Notes: generated by a model from the letters alone, not told the origin. Positions 20,145 through 29,723 are shown, numbered from the stretch's first letter. The stretch: DNA of 64,000 bases from Terasakiella magnetica (GCA_902729415.1 CACVCF010000002.1:62001-126000), one strand, 5' to 3'. Made by a program: numbers and translations.

Positions 20145-22292
20145 ATGTCGATGTTCAATGTACACCGCAAGGAAATCAACTGGGGTGGCCGCAAGCTGGT
20201 CATGGAGACGGGCAAGGTTGCCCGCCAGGCCGACGGCGCCGTGATGGTGACTTATGGCGAAACCACCGTGCTTTGCACCGTGGTCGGCGCCAAGAGCCAG
20301 AAGCCCGGTATCGATTTCTTCCCGCTCACCGTGAATTACCAGGAGAAGGCATTTGCCGCGGGCAAGATCCCCGGTGGCTTCTTCAAGCGCGAAGGCCGTC
20401 CGAGCGAGAAGGAGACCCTGGTCTCCCGTCTGATCGACCGCCCCATCCGCCCGCTGTTCGCCGATGGCTTCCGCAACGAAGTCCAGGTGGTCTGCACCGT
20501 GCTGTCGCACGATCTTGAGAACGACCCCGACATCGCCGCCCTGGTCGGCACCTCGGCGGCCCTGACCATTTCCGGCCTGCCCTTCATGGGCCCCGTCGGC
20601 GCCGCCCGCGTCGGCTATGTTGACGGCAAGTACGTGCTGAACCCGCTGGTCGGCGACATCGCCAAGGGTGATCTCGATCTGGTGGTCGCCGGCACTGTCG
20701 AAGGCGTGCTGATGGTCGAATCCGAAGCCAAGCAGCTGTCGGAAGAGATCATGCTGGGCGCCGTGATGTTCGGCCATCGTGAATTCCAGCCGGTGATCCA
20801 GGCGATCATCGATCTGGCCGAGGAATGCGCCAAGGAGCCCTGGAACCTGCCGGAGCCGCCCGCCGAAGTGGCGGTGGTGACCCAGAAGTTCGTGACGGCG
20901 GGTATCCCCGCCGAACTGGGCGAAGCCTACAAGATCGTCAAGAAGCAGGACCGCTATGCCGCCGTCGGCGACATCAAGAAGAAGGCCCTGGCCCTGCTGA
21001 CCGAGGCGCCCGAGCTGGCCGTCGCCGGTGGCATCTTGAAGCACCTGGAATCCGACGTGGTTCGCGGCAATATCCTGAAGACCGGCATCCGCATCGATGG
21101 CCGCGACACCAAGACGGTGCGCAAGATCGAAGTGGAAGTGGGTGTTCTGCCCCGCGCCCATGGCTCCGCTCTGTTCACCCGCGGTGAGACCCAGGCCCTG
21201 GTGGTCGCCACCTTGGGCACCGGCCAGGACGAGCAGATCATTGATCAGCTGGCGGGCGAGTACCGCGAGCATTTCATGCTGCACTACAACTTCCCTCCCT
21301 ACTCGGTGGGCGAAGCCGGCCGCATGGGCTCTCCCGGCCGCCGTGAAATCGGTCATGGCAAGCTGGCTTGGCGTGCCATGCGCCCCTGTCTGCCGACCAA
21401 GGAATCCTTCCCCTACACCATGCGCGTGGTCAGCGAGATCACCGAGTCCAACGGCTCGTCGTCCATGGCCACCGTGTGCGGCAGCTCGCTCGCCATGATG
21501 GATGCGGGCGTTCCCCTGCCCCGGCCGGTGGCCGGTATCGCCATGGGCCTGATCAAGGAAGGTACCGATTTCGCGGTGCTGACCGACATCCTGGGTGACG
21601 AAGATCACCTCGGCGACATGGATTTCAAGGTGGCCGGTACCGTCGATGGCGTGACCGCTCTCCAGATGGACATCAAGATCACCTCCATCACCGAGGAGAT
21701 CATGAAGATCGCTCTGGGTCAGGCCAAGGACGGCCGTATCCACATCCTGGGCGAGATGAACAAGGGCCTCGACCATGCCCGTGATTCCGTGTCCGGCAAT
21801 GCCCCGCGCATCACCACGATCTCCATTCCCAAGGAGAAGATCCGTGAAGTGATCGGCACCGGCGGCAAGGTCATCCGCGAAATCTGCGAGCAGACCGGCG
21901 CCAAGATCGACATCGACGACGACGGCACCATCAAGGTTGCCTCGGTGGATGCCGATGCCGCCCAGCGCGCCATCGACTGGATCCGCGGCATCGTCGCCGA
22001 GCCGGAAGTGGGCGTGATCTACAACGGCAAGGTCGTGAAGGTCGTCGATTTCGGCGCTTTCGTGAACTTCCTGGGGTCGCGCGACGGTCTGGTCCACATC
22101 TCGGAACTGGCCCGCGAGCGCGTCGCCAAGACCGCCGACGTGGTGTCGCAGGGCGATACCGTGAAGGTGAAGGTTCTGGGCTTCGACGACCGCGGCAAGG
22201 TGAAGCTGTCCATGAAGCAGGTGGATCAGGCCACCGGCGAGGACATCTCCGCCCAGCTTGAGGCCGAAAAGGCCGAGCGCCGTAAGGACTAA
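20145..22292 (+). CDS. pnp: Polyribonucleotide nucleotidyltransferase (PNPase)
   Basis: 715 residues: two RNase PH-like domains ([40 protein letters not shown]), the catalytic-site region [17 protein letters not shown], a KH domain ([34 protein letters not shown]) and a C-terminal S1 domain ([33 protein letters not shown]). It degrades RNA 3' to 5' with phosphate and can add tails. The start is ATG 20145, with a purine-rich AAGGAAAAGGAACG before it; ATG 20151 is a weaker alternative. It ends the rimP operon at a strong terminator. Confidence 0.98.
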   Translation: MSMFNVHRKEINWGGRKLVMETGKVARQADGAVMVTYGETTVLCTVVGAKSQKPGIDFFPLTVNYQEKAFAAGKIPGGFFKREGRPSEKETLVSRLIDRPIRPLFADGFRNEVQVVCTVLSHDLENDPDIAALVGTSAALTISGLPFMGPVGAARVGYVDGKYVLNPLVGDIAKGDLDLVVAGTVEGVLMVESEAKQLSEEIMLGAVMFGHREFQPVIQAIIDLAEECAKEPWNLPEPPAEVAVVTQKFVTAGIPAELGEAYKIVKKQDRYAAVGDIKKKALALLTEAPELAVAGGILKHLESDVVRGNILKTGIRIDGRDTKTVRKIEVEVGVLPRAHGSALFTRGETQALVVATLGTGQDEQIIDQLAGEYREHFMLHYNFPPYSVGEAGRMGSPGRREIGHGKLAWRAMRPCLPTKESFPYTMRVVSEITESNGSSSMATVCGSSLAMMDAGVPLPRPVAGIAMGLIKEGTDFAVLTDILGDEDHLGDMDFKVAGTVDGVTALQMDIKITSITEEIMKIALGQAKDGRIHILGEMNKGLDHARDSVSGNAPRITTISIPKEKIREVIGTGGKVIREICEQTGAKIDIDDDGTIKVASVDADAAQRAIDWIRGIVAEPEVGVIYNGKVVKVVDFGAFVNFLGSRDGLVHISELARERVAKTADVVSQGDTVKVKVLGFDDRGKVKLSMKQVDQATGEDISAQLEAEKAERRKD

Positions 22293-22328
22293 ATCGGCGC
22301 ATCCACAGCGTCCGATCGTTAGGGAAGG

Positions 22329-22361
22329 GGCTCGTCCGGCAACGGACGGGCCTTTTTCTTT
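22329..22361 (+). terminator. Intrinsic terminator of the rimP-pnp operon
   Basis: GGCTCGTCCG, tetraloop GCAA, CGGACGGGCC, then TTTTTCTTT. The stem is 10 bp with one G-U pair and a GNRA loop. It lies 37 bp after the pnp stop. Confidence 0.9.
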
Positions 22362-22491
22362 GGCCTTAATGACGGTACGAACAAAGAAATCTTAACCATT
22401 CCAGCCCCTAAAATATCAGCTCTATCACCCCCGTCGGAGGATGACCGATCTTATCCGACGGTCGAACCATTCGAATATGCAGGGGGCTCCC

Positions 22492-23520
22492 GTGACGCTG
22501 CTCAATACCTTCCGCCAAGACGACATCAAAGACCGGCTGGCAGGAAAGTCCGTGCTTGTCACCGGCGGCACCGGCTCTTTCGGCAAGCAATTCGTCCGCA
22601 CCGTGCTGGAGATGGGCACAGTCAGCCGCCTGATCGTCTTCTCCCGCGATGAGCAGAAGCATTTCGACATGATGCGGGATTTCAACGACCAGAAATATCC
22701 CGCCATCCGCTATTTCCTGGGCGATGTCCGCGATCTCGAGCGCTTGCAGATGGCCTTCCGCGGCGTCGATATCGTCATTCACGCCGCCGCGCAAAAGCAT
22801 GTGCCCCTGGCCGAGTACAACCCCACCGAATGCCTGCGGACCAACGTCTGGGGCGCCGAGAACGTGGTCCGCGCCGCCCTGGATAACGGTGTCGAAGCGG
22901 TCATGGCCCTGTCGACCGACAAGGCTGTCAGCCCGGTCAACCTCTATGGCGCCAGCAAGCTGGCGGCGGAAAAAGTGTTCGTCGCCGCAAACAATCTGAG
23001 CGGCCAGGGCAAGACCCGTTTTGGCGCCGTGCGCTATGGCAATGTGGTCGGCTCCAAAGGCAGCGTGGTGCCGTTCTTCCGCAGCCTGATCGCCCAGAAT
23101 GCCGACCATCTGCCCATCACCGACGCCCGCATGACCCGGTTCTGGATCACCTTGCAACAGGGTGTGAATTTCGTGCTGTCCAGCCTGTGCCGGATGCGGG
23201 GCGGCGAGATCTTCATCCCCAAGATTCCCAGCATGAAGATGACCGAGTTGGCCCGCACCATGGCACCCGATCTGCCGCAAAAGATGGTGGGCATCCGCCC
23301 CGGCGAAAAGCTGCACGAGGTCATGGTCAACGAGGAAGAGGCCCGCACCACGGTGGAACTGGCCGATCGCTATGTCATTCACCCCATGCTGTCCTATTGG
23401 TCAGAGGCCGAGTCCGAAGGCACACCGGTGCCGGAAGGCTTCCGCTACGCCAGCGACACCAATGATTGGTGGCTGTCCGAGCCGGAATTGCTGGGCATGA
23501 TCAGCCAGATGGAGCTGTAA
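22492..23520 (+). CDS. pseB: UDP-N-acetylglucosamine 4,6-dehydratase (inverting), PseB
   Basis: 342 residues of an extended short-chain dehydrogenase fold. It has the NAD motif VLVTGGTGSFGK, the FlaA1/PseB-type active site ALSTDKAVSPVNLYGASKLAAE (Asp-Lys plus YxxxK), and the family ending YASDTNDWWLSEPELLGMI. PseB dehydrates and epimerises UDP-GlcNAc, the first step to pseudaminic acid. The start GTG 22492 is chosen because AGGGGG is 5 nt upstream and the protein then begins VTLLNTFRQDDIKD. ATG 22477 and ATG 22441 are in frame but lack proper ribosome-binding sites. First gene of a four-gene operon. Confidence 0.93.
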   Translation: MTLLNTFRQDDIKDRLAGKSVLVTGGTGSFGKQFVRTVLEMGTVSRLIVFSRDEQKHFDMMRDFNDQKYPAIRYFLGDVRDLERLQMAFRGVDIVIHAAAQKHVPLAEYNPTECLRTNVWGAENVVRAALDNGVEAVMALSTDKAVSPVNLYGASKLAAEKVFVAANNLSGQGKTRFGAVRYGNVVGSKGSVVPFFRSLIAQNADHLPITDARMTRFWITLQQGVNFVLSSLCRMRGGEIFIPKIPSMKMTELARTMAPDLPQKMVGIRPGEKLHEVMVNEEEARTTVELADRYVIHPMLSYWSEAESEGTPVPEGFRYASDTNDWWLSEPELLGMISQMEL

Positions 23521-23522
23521 CC

Positions 23523-24716
23523 ATGATGCGGCGCCTTCCTTACGGGCGTCAGCTTATCGAGGACGACGATATCGCCGCGGTGACGGCGGTGCTGCGCTCG
23601 GATTGCCTGACCACCGGCCCCGCCACCACCGCTTTCGAAGCCCTACTGGCCGAGACCGTGGCCGCCCCCCATGCCATCGCCTGCTCATCGGGCACGGCGG
23701 CGCTGCATCTGGCAGCGCTGGCCCTGGGGCTTGGCCCCGGCGACAAGGTGGTGGTGCCGACTCTCACCTTCCTCGCCACCGCCAATGCCGCCCGCTATGT
23801 CGGGGCCGAGGTGGTGTTCGCCGATGTGGATGCCGGGACCGGCCTGCTGACCCCCGCCACCCTGGCCGAAGCTCTGGTCCGCGCCGGAGACGGGGTCAAG
23901 GCGGTGTTTCCGGTCCATCTCAACGGCCAGTGCTGCGACATGGCCGCCATCGCCGCCCTGGCCCGCAGCCATGGCCTGAAGATCGTCGAAGACGCCTGCC
24001 ACGCATTGGGCAGCCGCCAGCACGGCCAGCCCACCGGCGCCTGTACTTTTTCCGACATGGCGGTCTTCTCGTTCCATCCGGTCAAAACCGTGGCCATGGG
24101 GGAAGGCGGCGCCCTGACCACCCGCGACGACGCCCTGGCGCAGGCGCTCCGACGGTTGCGCAGCCACGGCATGACCCGCGACCCGGCCGAATTCCTGGTG
24201 CCTGACCAGGCCTTCGACGCCGAGGGCCAGCCCAATCCCTGGTATTACGAAATGGCCGAGCCCGGCTTCAACTACCGCGCCAGCGACATTGCCTGCGCCC
24301 TGGGCGCCAGCCAGTTGGCCAAGCTGGACCGCTTCATGGCCGTCCGCACCGCCCTGGTGGCAGCCTATGACCGCGCCTTGGCGCCGCTGGCACCGCTGGT
24401 CCGCCCCCTGCCTCGCAGGCTCGATTGCGTTCCCTCCTGGCATGTCCAGGTGGTCAAGATCGACTTCGCAACGGCGGGCAAAAGCCGCGCCCAAGTGATG
24501 CGCGCCTTGCTGGCGGAAGAAATCCTGACCCAGGTGCATTACCTGCCGGTCCATCGCCAACCCTATTACCGCCACCTGTCACCCGGCCTGTCACTGCCGG
24601 GGGCGGATGGCTATTACCAGTCCTGCCTGACCCTGCCGCTGTTCGTCGGCATGGAGGAGTCGGATGTAACACGAGTCTGCGCCGCCCTGGCCCGTGTGCT
24701 GGATATCTCGCCATGA
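23523..24716 (+). CDS. pseC: PseC-type UDP-4-keto-sugar aminotransferase
   Basis: 397 residues of the DegT/DnrJ/EryC1 family. It has CSSGTAALHLAALALGLGPGD (phosphate pocket), VPTLTFLATANAARYVGAEVVFADV, EDACHALGS, and the PLP lysine Lys188 in FSFHPVKTVAMGEGGAL. PseC uses glutamate to aminate the PseB product at C4. The ATG is 2 bp after the pseB stop (a second ATG follows directly), with GGAG 9 nt upstream. The order pseB-pseC supports the specific function over other DegT aminotransferases. Confidence 0.93.
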   Translation: MMRRLPYGRQLIEDDDIAAVTAVLRSDCLTTGPATTAFEALLAETVAAPHAIACSSGTAALHLAALALGLGPGDKVVVPTLTFLATANAARYVGAEVVFADVDAGTGLLTPATLAEALVRAGDGVKAVFPVHLNGQCCDMAAIAALARSHGLKIVEDACHALGSRQHGQPTGACTFSDMAVFSFHPVKTVAMGEGGALTTRDDALAQALRRLRSHGMTRDPAEFLVPDQAFDAEGQPNPWYYEMAEPGFNYRASDIACALGASQLAKLDRFMAVRTALVAAYDRALAPLAPLVRPLPRRLDCVPSWHVQVVKIDFATAGKSRAQVMRALLAEEILTQVHYLPVHRQPYYRHLSPGLSLPGADGYYQSCLTLPLFVGMEESDVTRVCAALARVLDISP

Positions 24717-25666
24717 TCGGCGTGCTTGGCCTGGGCAGCATCGGCCTGCGCCATGCCCGCAACGCCCTCGCCCTGGGCCGCGAGGTGATGGGCTGCGACC
24801 CGTCACCTGAACGTCGTGCCCTCCTGGCGGCCGAAGGTGGCCGCGTCACTGCCGACCGCGCCGACCTGCTGGGCAGTGTTAACGGGGTAGTGATCGCCAC
24901 CCCCTCCGACCGTCACGAGGATGACCTCGCCGCCGCCATCGCCGCCGGATGCCATGCCCTGGTGGAAAAGCCCATCGGCCACCGCGTCGGCTGCCTGCCC
25001 GAAATTCTGGCCGAGGCCGAGGCCCAGGCCGTCACGGTGGCGGCCGCGCTCAATCTGCGCCTGCACCCCGCCGTAAGCCGCGCCAAGGCGGTGCTGGACG
25101 AGGGAGGACTGGGAACACCGCTGTGGGCCGCCTTCACTGCCGCGCTTTATCTGCCCGATTGGCGGCCGGGGCAGGACTGGCGCCAGGGCTATGCCAACGA
25201 CCCTCGCACCGGCGGTGCCATTTTCGACTACATCCATGAGTTCGACCTCGCCTGTCATCTGCTGGGCGAGGCCGAAGCCCTGGCCTGCGCCGCCCGCTGC
25301 TCGGGCACCTTGGGGTTGGAGTCCGAAGACATGGCCGACGCCATCCTCAGGCATGCCGACGGCTGCCACTCCACCATCCATGTGGATTACGTCACCCGGC
25401 CGCGCCTGAGGGTGTTCCAGATCAGTGGTACCGGAGGGCGCATCGAGGCCGACCTCGACCGTCGCACCTTCCGCCACCTCGATCCCACCGGCGCCATCGT
25501 AGAAGATCTGAGCTTCCCCGGCAGCTATGGCGATGATTACATCACCGAGATGGAAGCCTTCCTCGCCTGCATGGGGGGGGCAGAACCCGTCTGCGGTGGG
25601 GCCGAGGCCCTGGCCGTACTTCGCACCGTTCTTTCCGCCCGCTCTCTCGCAGGGTTGCCATCATGA
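24713..25666 (+). CDS. Gfo/Idh/MocA-family oxidoreductase
   Basis: 317 residues. An N-terminal Rossmann fold (IGVLGLGSIGLRHARNALALG) is followed by VNGVVIATPSDRHEDDLAAAIAAGCHALVEKPIGH, where EKP marks the Gfo/Idh active site, and a C-terminal beta-sheet substrate domain. Relatives in flagellin-glycan and nonulosonate clusters (for example Campylobacter PtmA/PtmF-type neighbourhoods) are thought to modify the sugar, but the substrate cannot be read from the sequence. It overlaps pseC by 4 nt (ATGA) and the next gene by 4 nt, so translation is coupled. It carries a run of eight Gs at 25573-25580. Confidence 0.88.
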   Translation: MIGVLGLGSIGLRHARNALALGREVMGCDPSPERRALLAAEGGRVTADRADLLGSVNGVVIATPSDRHEDDLAAAIAAGCHALVEKPIGHRVGCLPEILAEAEAQAVTVAAALNLRLHPAVSRAKAVLDEGGLGTPLWAAFTAALYLPDWRPGQDWRQGYANDPRTGGAIFDYIHEFDLACHLLGEAEALACAARCSGTLGLESEDMADAILRHADGCHSTIHVDYVTRPRLRVFQISGTGGRIEADLDRRTFRHLDPTGAIVEDLSFPGSYGDDYITEMEAFLACMGGAEPVCGGAEALAVLRTVLSARSLAGLPS

Positions 25667-27708
25667 CCGCCATCGCCATTATCCAGGCCCGTTTTTCCTC
25701 CACCCGCCTGCCCGGCAAGGTGCTGCTGCCGTTGCGGGGGCGGCCAGTGCTGGACTGGGTGGTCAAGGCGGCCCAGGCCATTCCCGGCGTCACCAAGGCG
25801 GTAGTCGCCACCAGCGTCGATCCCTCCGACGACGCCATCGCCGCCTATTGCGCCACCCAGGGCATCACCTGCCATCGCGGGCCGCTGGACGACGTTCTTG
25901 CCCGCTTTCTACTGGCGGCACGGGCCGAAAAGGCCGAATTCGTGCTGCGCATCACCGGCGATTGCCCCCTGCTCGACCCCCAGGTGGGGGGCGAAGTGCT
26001 GGCGCTGCTGCGCCGCAGCCGGGTCGCCTATGCCAGCAACGTCAACCCGCCGTCCTGGCCCGACGGCACCGATTGCGAAGCCTTCACCATGGCGGCGTTG
26101 GAACAGGCCGCCGCCGAAGCCACCCGCCCCGCCGACCGCGAGCACGTCACTGTGTTCATCCGTGACCGCCGCCACGCCTTCCCCCAAGCCAACGTCAATT
26201 GCCCATTGCCGGGGCTGCACCACGAGCGCTGGACCCTGGACGAGGAGCGCGACCTGCGCTTCCTTGAAGCCGTCACCGCCCGCCTGCCTGCAGGCGACCA
26301 CCCCGCCTCCTATCTGGAGGTGCTGACCCTCCTCGATGCCGAACCATCCTTGCGTGACCTCAACAAAGCCATCAGCCGCAACGAGGGGTTCACCGCCACC
26401 CTGCGCAAGGAAGCCGCCCCGCCCTATAACGGCACAAAAAACAGCACCGCCTTCCTCAAACGGGCGGAAAAGGTCATTCCGCTCGGCAGTCAGACCTTCT
26501 CCAAAAGCCGGATTCAGTACCCCGAGGGCGCTCCCATGTTCCTGACCCACGGCCAGGGAAGCCGGGTGTGGGATCTGGACGGCAATTGCTATGTGGACAT
26601 GGTGTGCGGCTTGTTGCCGGTGGTGCTGGGCTATCAGGATCCGGACGTGGACGGCGCCATCCGCGCCCAGCTCAACGCCGGCATTTCCTTCAGTCTGGCC
26701 TCGCCACTGGAAACCGAGCTGGCTGAACGGCTGGTCGAGCTGATCCCCTGCGCCGAAGCCGTACGCTTCGGCAAGAACGGCACCGACGCCACCAGCGCCG
26801 CCATCCGCCTCGCCCGCGCCTTCACCGGGCGCGACCATGTGGCGGTGTGCGGCTATCACGGCTGGCAGGACTGGTATATCGGCGCCACCACCCGCAACAA
26901 GGGGATTCCCGGCGCGGTCGGCGCCTTGACCCACATGCTGCCCTATAATGATCTCGACGCAGCCCATGCCCTGTTCAAGGCCCATCCCGACGGTGTTGCC
27001 GCTCTGATCATGGAACCCATGAACGCGGTCGATCCCAAGCCCGGCTATCTGGCAGCGCTAAACGAGCTGTGCCACACCAACGGCGCGCTGTTGGTGTTCG
27101 ACGAAGTCATCACCGGCTTCCGCTATGCCCTGGGCGGAGCGCAGACCATGTTCGGCGTCACCCCCGATCTCGCCTCGTTCGGCAAGGCCATGGGCAACGG
27201 CATGCCGATTTCGGCGGTGGTAGGACGCGCCGACATCATGCACGAGATGGAAAACGTCTTCCTCTCCGGCACCTTCGGCGGCGAGGCCCTGTCGCTGGCC
27301 GCCGCCATCGCCACCATCGACAAGATGAAGCGCGAACCGGTGATTGAACGGCTGTGGGAGGTGGGCGGCATCCTGACCGAGGGCGTGCGCCGAATCGTCG
27401 CCAGCCACGGCCTGTCCGACATCATCGATCTGGTGGGCAAGGCGCCGTGGATGATCGCCGCCTTCAAGGATCACCCCACCGCCCGCAAGGAAGCCATCAA
27501 GACCCTGTTCATGGTCGAGATGCTGCATTCGGGGGTTCTGTTCCTTGCCAGCCACAACGTCTCTTACGCCCACGATGCCGAGGATGTGCGCGTGGTGCTC
27601 GGCGCCTGGGACCGTGCCGTCGCCAAGGTCGCCGACGAACTGGCCACCGGACGGCTGGAAGCGCGCCTGACCTGCCCGCCGGTCCTGCCAGTGTTCTCGG
27701 TCCGGTAA
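25663..27708 (+). CDS. Fusion of SpsF/PseF-like cytidylyltransferase with class III (glutamate-1-semialdehyde-type) aminotransferase
   Basis: 681 residues in one frame. Residues 1-240 are a nucleotidyltransferase: IIQARFSSTRLPGKVLLPLRGRPVLDWVV, then VLRITGDCPLLDPQV and ERWTLDEERDLRFLE, the SpsF type that resembles CMP-nonulosonate synthetases. Residues about 260-681 are a fold-type I PLP aminotransferase related to HemL: VWDLDGNCYVDMVCGLLPVVLGY, VRFGKNGTDATSAAIRLARA, LLVFDEVITGFRYALGG, and Lys508 in LASFGKAMGNGMPISAVVG. The two may activate and aminate related sugars; this is inference. The start ATG overlaps the oxidoreductase stop (ATGA). No separate canonical pseF is in the window. Confidence 0.9.
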   Translation: MTAIAIIQARFSSTRLPGKVLLPLRGRPVLDWVVKAAQAIPGVTKAVVATSVDPSDDAIAAYCATQGITCHRGPLDDVLARFLLAARAEKAEFVLRITGDCPLLDPQVGGEVLALLRRSRVAYASNVNPPSWPDGTDCEAFTMAALEQAAAEATRPADREHVTVFIRDRRHAFPQANVNCPLPGLHHERWTLDEERDLRFLEAVTARLPAGDHPASYLEVLTLLDAEPSLRDLNKAISRNEGFTATLRKEAAPPYNGTKNSTAFLKRAEKVIPLGSQTFSKSRIQYPEGAPMFLTHGQGSRVWDLDGNCYVDMVCGLLPVVLGYQDPDVDGAIRAQLNAGISFSLASPLETELAERLVELIPCAEAVRFGKNGTDATSAAIRLARAFTGRDHVAVCGYHGWQDWYIGATTRNKGIPGAVGALTHMLPYNDLDAAHALFKAHPDGVAALIMEPMNAVDPKPGYLAALNELCHTNGALLVFDEVITGFRYALGGAQTMFGVTPDLASFGKAMGNGMPISAVVGRADIMHEMENVFLSGTFGGEALSLAAAIATIDKMKREPVIERLWEVGGILTEGVRRIVASHGLSDIIDLVGKAPWMIAAFKDHPTARKEAIKTLFMVEMLHSGVLFLASHNVSYAHDAEDVRVVLGAWDRAVAKVADELATGRLEARLTCPPVLPVFSVR

Positions 27709-27730
27709 GGCTTCGCTCCCGCAGCGGGTC

Positions 27731-28189
27731 TTATTCCGGCCAGGTCACGATGTGGTAGTCGAGGAAATCGGCCCGCGATTCGGTGATCACCCGCCCGCGC
27801 ACCGAAATTCCGGCGCGGTGCACGGCGTCGGGATCACCCGAGACCAGCGGATGCCACCATGCCAGGGTCTTGCCTTCCCACAACAGCCGGTAGGCGCAGG
27901 TGGACGGCAGCCAGGTCAGCTTGGGGATCATCTCGGGCGTCAGCTGGACGCAATCGGGCACGTGCTTGCGGCGGTTGGGGTAATCGCTGCATGCGCACGA
28001 ACCGATATCGAGCAGAAGACACGCCACCTCGGTGTAGTGCACCTGCCCGGTATCTTCGTCTTCCAGCTTGTGCAGACAGCAGCGGCCGCAGCCGTCGCAC
28101 AGGCTTTCCCATTCCGCCCGCGTCATGGCACTGAGCGGTTTGCTCCGCCAGAACGGCAGAGCATCCGGGTTAGAGCGTTTTCCGGTCAA
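27731..28189 (-). CDS. YcgN-like Cys-cluster protein (UPF0260)
   Basis: 152 residues from the earliest plausible start. It matches the YcgN/YkgJ family: [84 protein letters not shown] and [21 protein letters not shown]. The Cys pattern suggests a metal or Fe-S site; the function is not established. The TTG at 28189 is chosen because the family's conserved PFW begins only 12 residues later and GGAG lies 9 nt upstream. The next in-frame ATG would remove PFWRSK. The start lies inside the adjoining palindrome. Confidence 0.85.
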   Translation of the reverse strand: MTGKRSNPDALPFWRSKPLSAMTRAEWESLCDGCGRCCLHKLEDEDTGQVHYTEVACLLLDIGSCACSDYPNRRKHVPDCVQLTPEMIPKLTWLPSTCAYRLLWEGKTLAWWHPLVSGDPDAVHRAGISVRGRVITESRADFLDYHIVTWPE

Positions 28190-28222
28190 CTGGGGGTACT
28201 CCGTTGACCGGAAAACGCTTTA
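28171..28222. repeat. 52-bp palindromic intergenic element
   Basis: AGCGTTTTCCGGTCAAC (28174-28190) and GTTGACCGGAAAACGCT (28203-28219) are perfect inverted repeats around a 12-nt centre. Outer TAG/TTA bases extend the stem to 20 bp with one mismatch. It contains the phaZ stop codon on one flank, and the ribosome-binding GGAG and TTG start of the ycgN-like gene on the other. It resembles the family of REP/RIME-like palindromes common in alphaproteobacterial intergenic DNA (established type; identity not checked). No other copy is in this window. Confidence 0.85.
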
Positions 28223-29446
28223 GGCGTGGGCGTGGGTGCGGATGAACGCACGGACATGGGGATAGACCTCTTCGCGCCAACGACGGCCATTGAAAACGCC
28301 ATAATGGCCGACTTTGGGCTGAAGATGGTAGTGCTGCTTCTCGGCGGGCAGGTTGACGCACAGAGCATGGGCCGCCTTGGTCTGGCCGACGCCGGTGATA
28401 TCGTCCTTCTCGCCCTCGACGGTCAACAACGCCGTCTGGCGGATGGCGCCGGGGTCGATCTTGCGCCCCCGCGACACCATGATGCCGCGCGGCAGGTGGT
28501 GCTCCTGGAACACCTTGCGGATGGTATCGAGGTAGAAATCCGCCGACAGATCCATCACCGACAGGTATTCGTCATAGAATTCGCGGTGCTGTTCGGCGGA
28601 ATCGCCATCGCCGCGCACCATGTTCTGATACAGCTTCACATGCTCGCCCACATGGCGCTCCAGGTTCATGCTCATGAAGCCCTGAAGCTGAAGAAAACCG
28701 GGATAGACCCGACGGCCGCGCCCTTCGTGGTTCATGGGCACGGTGTGGATCACCGCCTGCTCGAACCATGAGAATGGCTTGGTGGTGGCGACCTCGTTGA
28801 CCTTGGTGGGATTGGCGCGGGTATCGATGGGGCCGCCCATCATGGTCATGGAGCGCGGCTGACAGGGATTACCCTCAGCCGCCATCAAAGACACCGCCGC
28901 CATCACCGGCACCGACGGCTGGCACACCGCCACCACGTGCGTGTCGGGGCCGAGGAAGGTCAGCAATTCGATCACCTGGTCGATATAGTCGTCCAGGCTG
29001 AAATTACCCTCGGACAGCGGCACGTGGCGGACATCGACCCAATCGGTGATGTAGACGTCGTGCTCGTGCAGCAAGGTTTCGACTGTGCCCCGCAACAAGG
29101 TGGCGAAGTGGCCCGACATCGGCGCGACCACCAGCACCTTGGGGTCAGCACGGCCTTCGATCTCGCGGCGGAAATGCAGCAGCTGGCAGAACGGCTTGTC
29201 CAGCACCACCTCTTCCGTCACCGCCACCTGGACGCCATCCACCGAGGTGAAGGGGAGGTTGAAGGGCGGCTTGGGATAGCGGCGGGTCGTGCGCTCCACC
29301 AGTTCGGCGCCTGCGGCCATGGCCCGGCCCAGACGGGTATAGGATACCGGCACCCAGGGATGGCTGTAGACGGTCTGCACCGCTTCGGCAAACATGCGCA
29401 TGGGAGCGAAGGCGTGGTGTTGGAGTTCATGCAGCTGGTAAAGCAT
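28220..29446 (-). CDS. phaZ: Intracellular polyhydroxyalkanoate depolymerase
   Basis: 408 residues beginning MLYQLHELQHHAFAPMRMFAEA, like other PhaZ1-type intracellular enzymes. Cys175 in VVAVCQPSVPVMAAV stands where a lipase would have Ser, as in the Cys-dependent PhaZ1 of Cupriavidus necator. The C-terminal PHB_depo_C region carries TVEGEKDDITGVGQT and a His in KVGHYGVFNGRRW. It mobilises stored PHB granules in the cytoplasm. The start is ATG 29446, with AGAGG 8 nt upstream; an in-frame start at 29476 adds 10 unlikely residues. The stop codon comes from the downstream palindrome. Confidence 0.93.
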   Translation of the reverse strand: MLYQLHELQHHAFAPMRMFAEAVQTVYSHPWVPVSYTRLGRAMAAGAELVERTTRRYPKPPFNLPFTSVDGVQVAVTEEVVLDKPFCQLLHFRREIEGRADPKVLVVAPMSGHFATLLRGTVETLLHEHDVYITDWVDVRHVPLSEGNFSLDDYIDQVIELLTFLGPDTHVVAVCQPSVPVMAAVSLMAAEGNPCQPRSMTMMGGPIDTRANPTKVNEVATTKPFSWFEQAVIHTVPMNHEGRGRRVYPGFLQLQGFMSMNLERHVGEHVKLYQNMVRGDGDSAEQHREFYDEYLSVMDLSADFYLDTIRKVFQEHHLPRGIMVSRGRKIDPGAIRQTALLTVEGEKDDITGVGQTKAAHALCVNLPAEKQHYHLQPKVGHYGVFNGRRWREEVYPHVRAFIRTHAHA

Positions 29447-29695
29447 CCCCGGAGACCTCTCGGTTACGAACAACATGACTCATTTGTTACACAAATACCC
29501 CGGCGGCACGCAACATAATTATTAGGCAGAGCTATGCATCTTTCCGAAAATAACGCTGCGCTGCGACATAGCTTGCCTACCCCGCCCTTAATCCCAAGGG
29601 CCGCGCGGCTCGTATCGGAGAAACCCGCCCGTCGCCTGAGAGCCTCGCGGGTCAGTTCCGATCAACGCGATTTGGCATTCCGCGCTGGCATCAAC
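29447..29695. other. Non-coding region between phaZ and the atpC terminator
   Basis: I see no convincing gene here. On the phaZ side there is a dyad ATTTGT-TAC-ACAAAT (29482-29496), which could be an operator close to the phaZ start. The AT-rich stretch TAATAATTAT on the minus strand (about 29514-29523) could hold a -10 element, but no good -35 stands at the right distance. A plus-strand frame from 29534 looks like chance coding and has no ribosome-binding site. Confidence 0.4.
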
Positions 29696-29723
29696 GAAAA
29701 GGGCCGCCCCTCTGGGGCGGCCC
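29696..29723 (-). terminator. Intrinsic terminator of the atp operon
   Basis: On the minus strand a 10-bp stem GGGCCGCCCC / GGGGCGGCCC with a 3-nt loop, then TTTTCGTT. It lies 28 bp after the atpC stop. Confidence 0.85.

Noticed and set aside
25573..25580. Run of eight Gs in the Gfo/Idh gene of the pse cluster as a phase-variation tract
   Set aside because: A run of the same length occurs in the essential gyrB (near 47447) and nine Cs occur in xseA, so such runs are explained by base composition. Nothing indicates variability.
29600..29680. CGGAGAAACCCGCC...GAGAGCCTCGCGGGT as a glycine-type riboswitch
   Set aside because: Only a short loose stem is present; the conserved glycine-aptamer cores are missing and no glycine gene follows.
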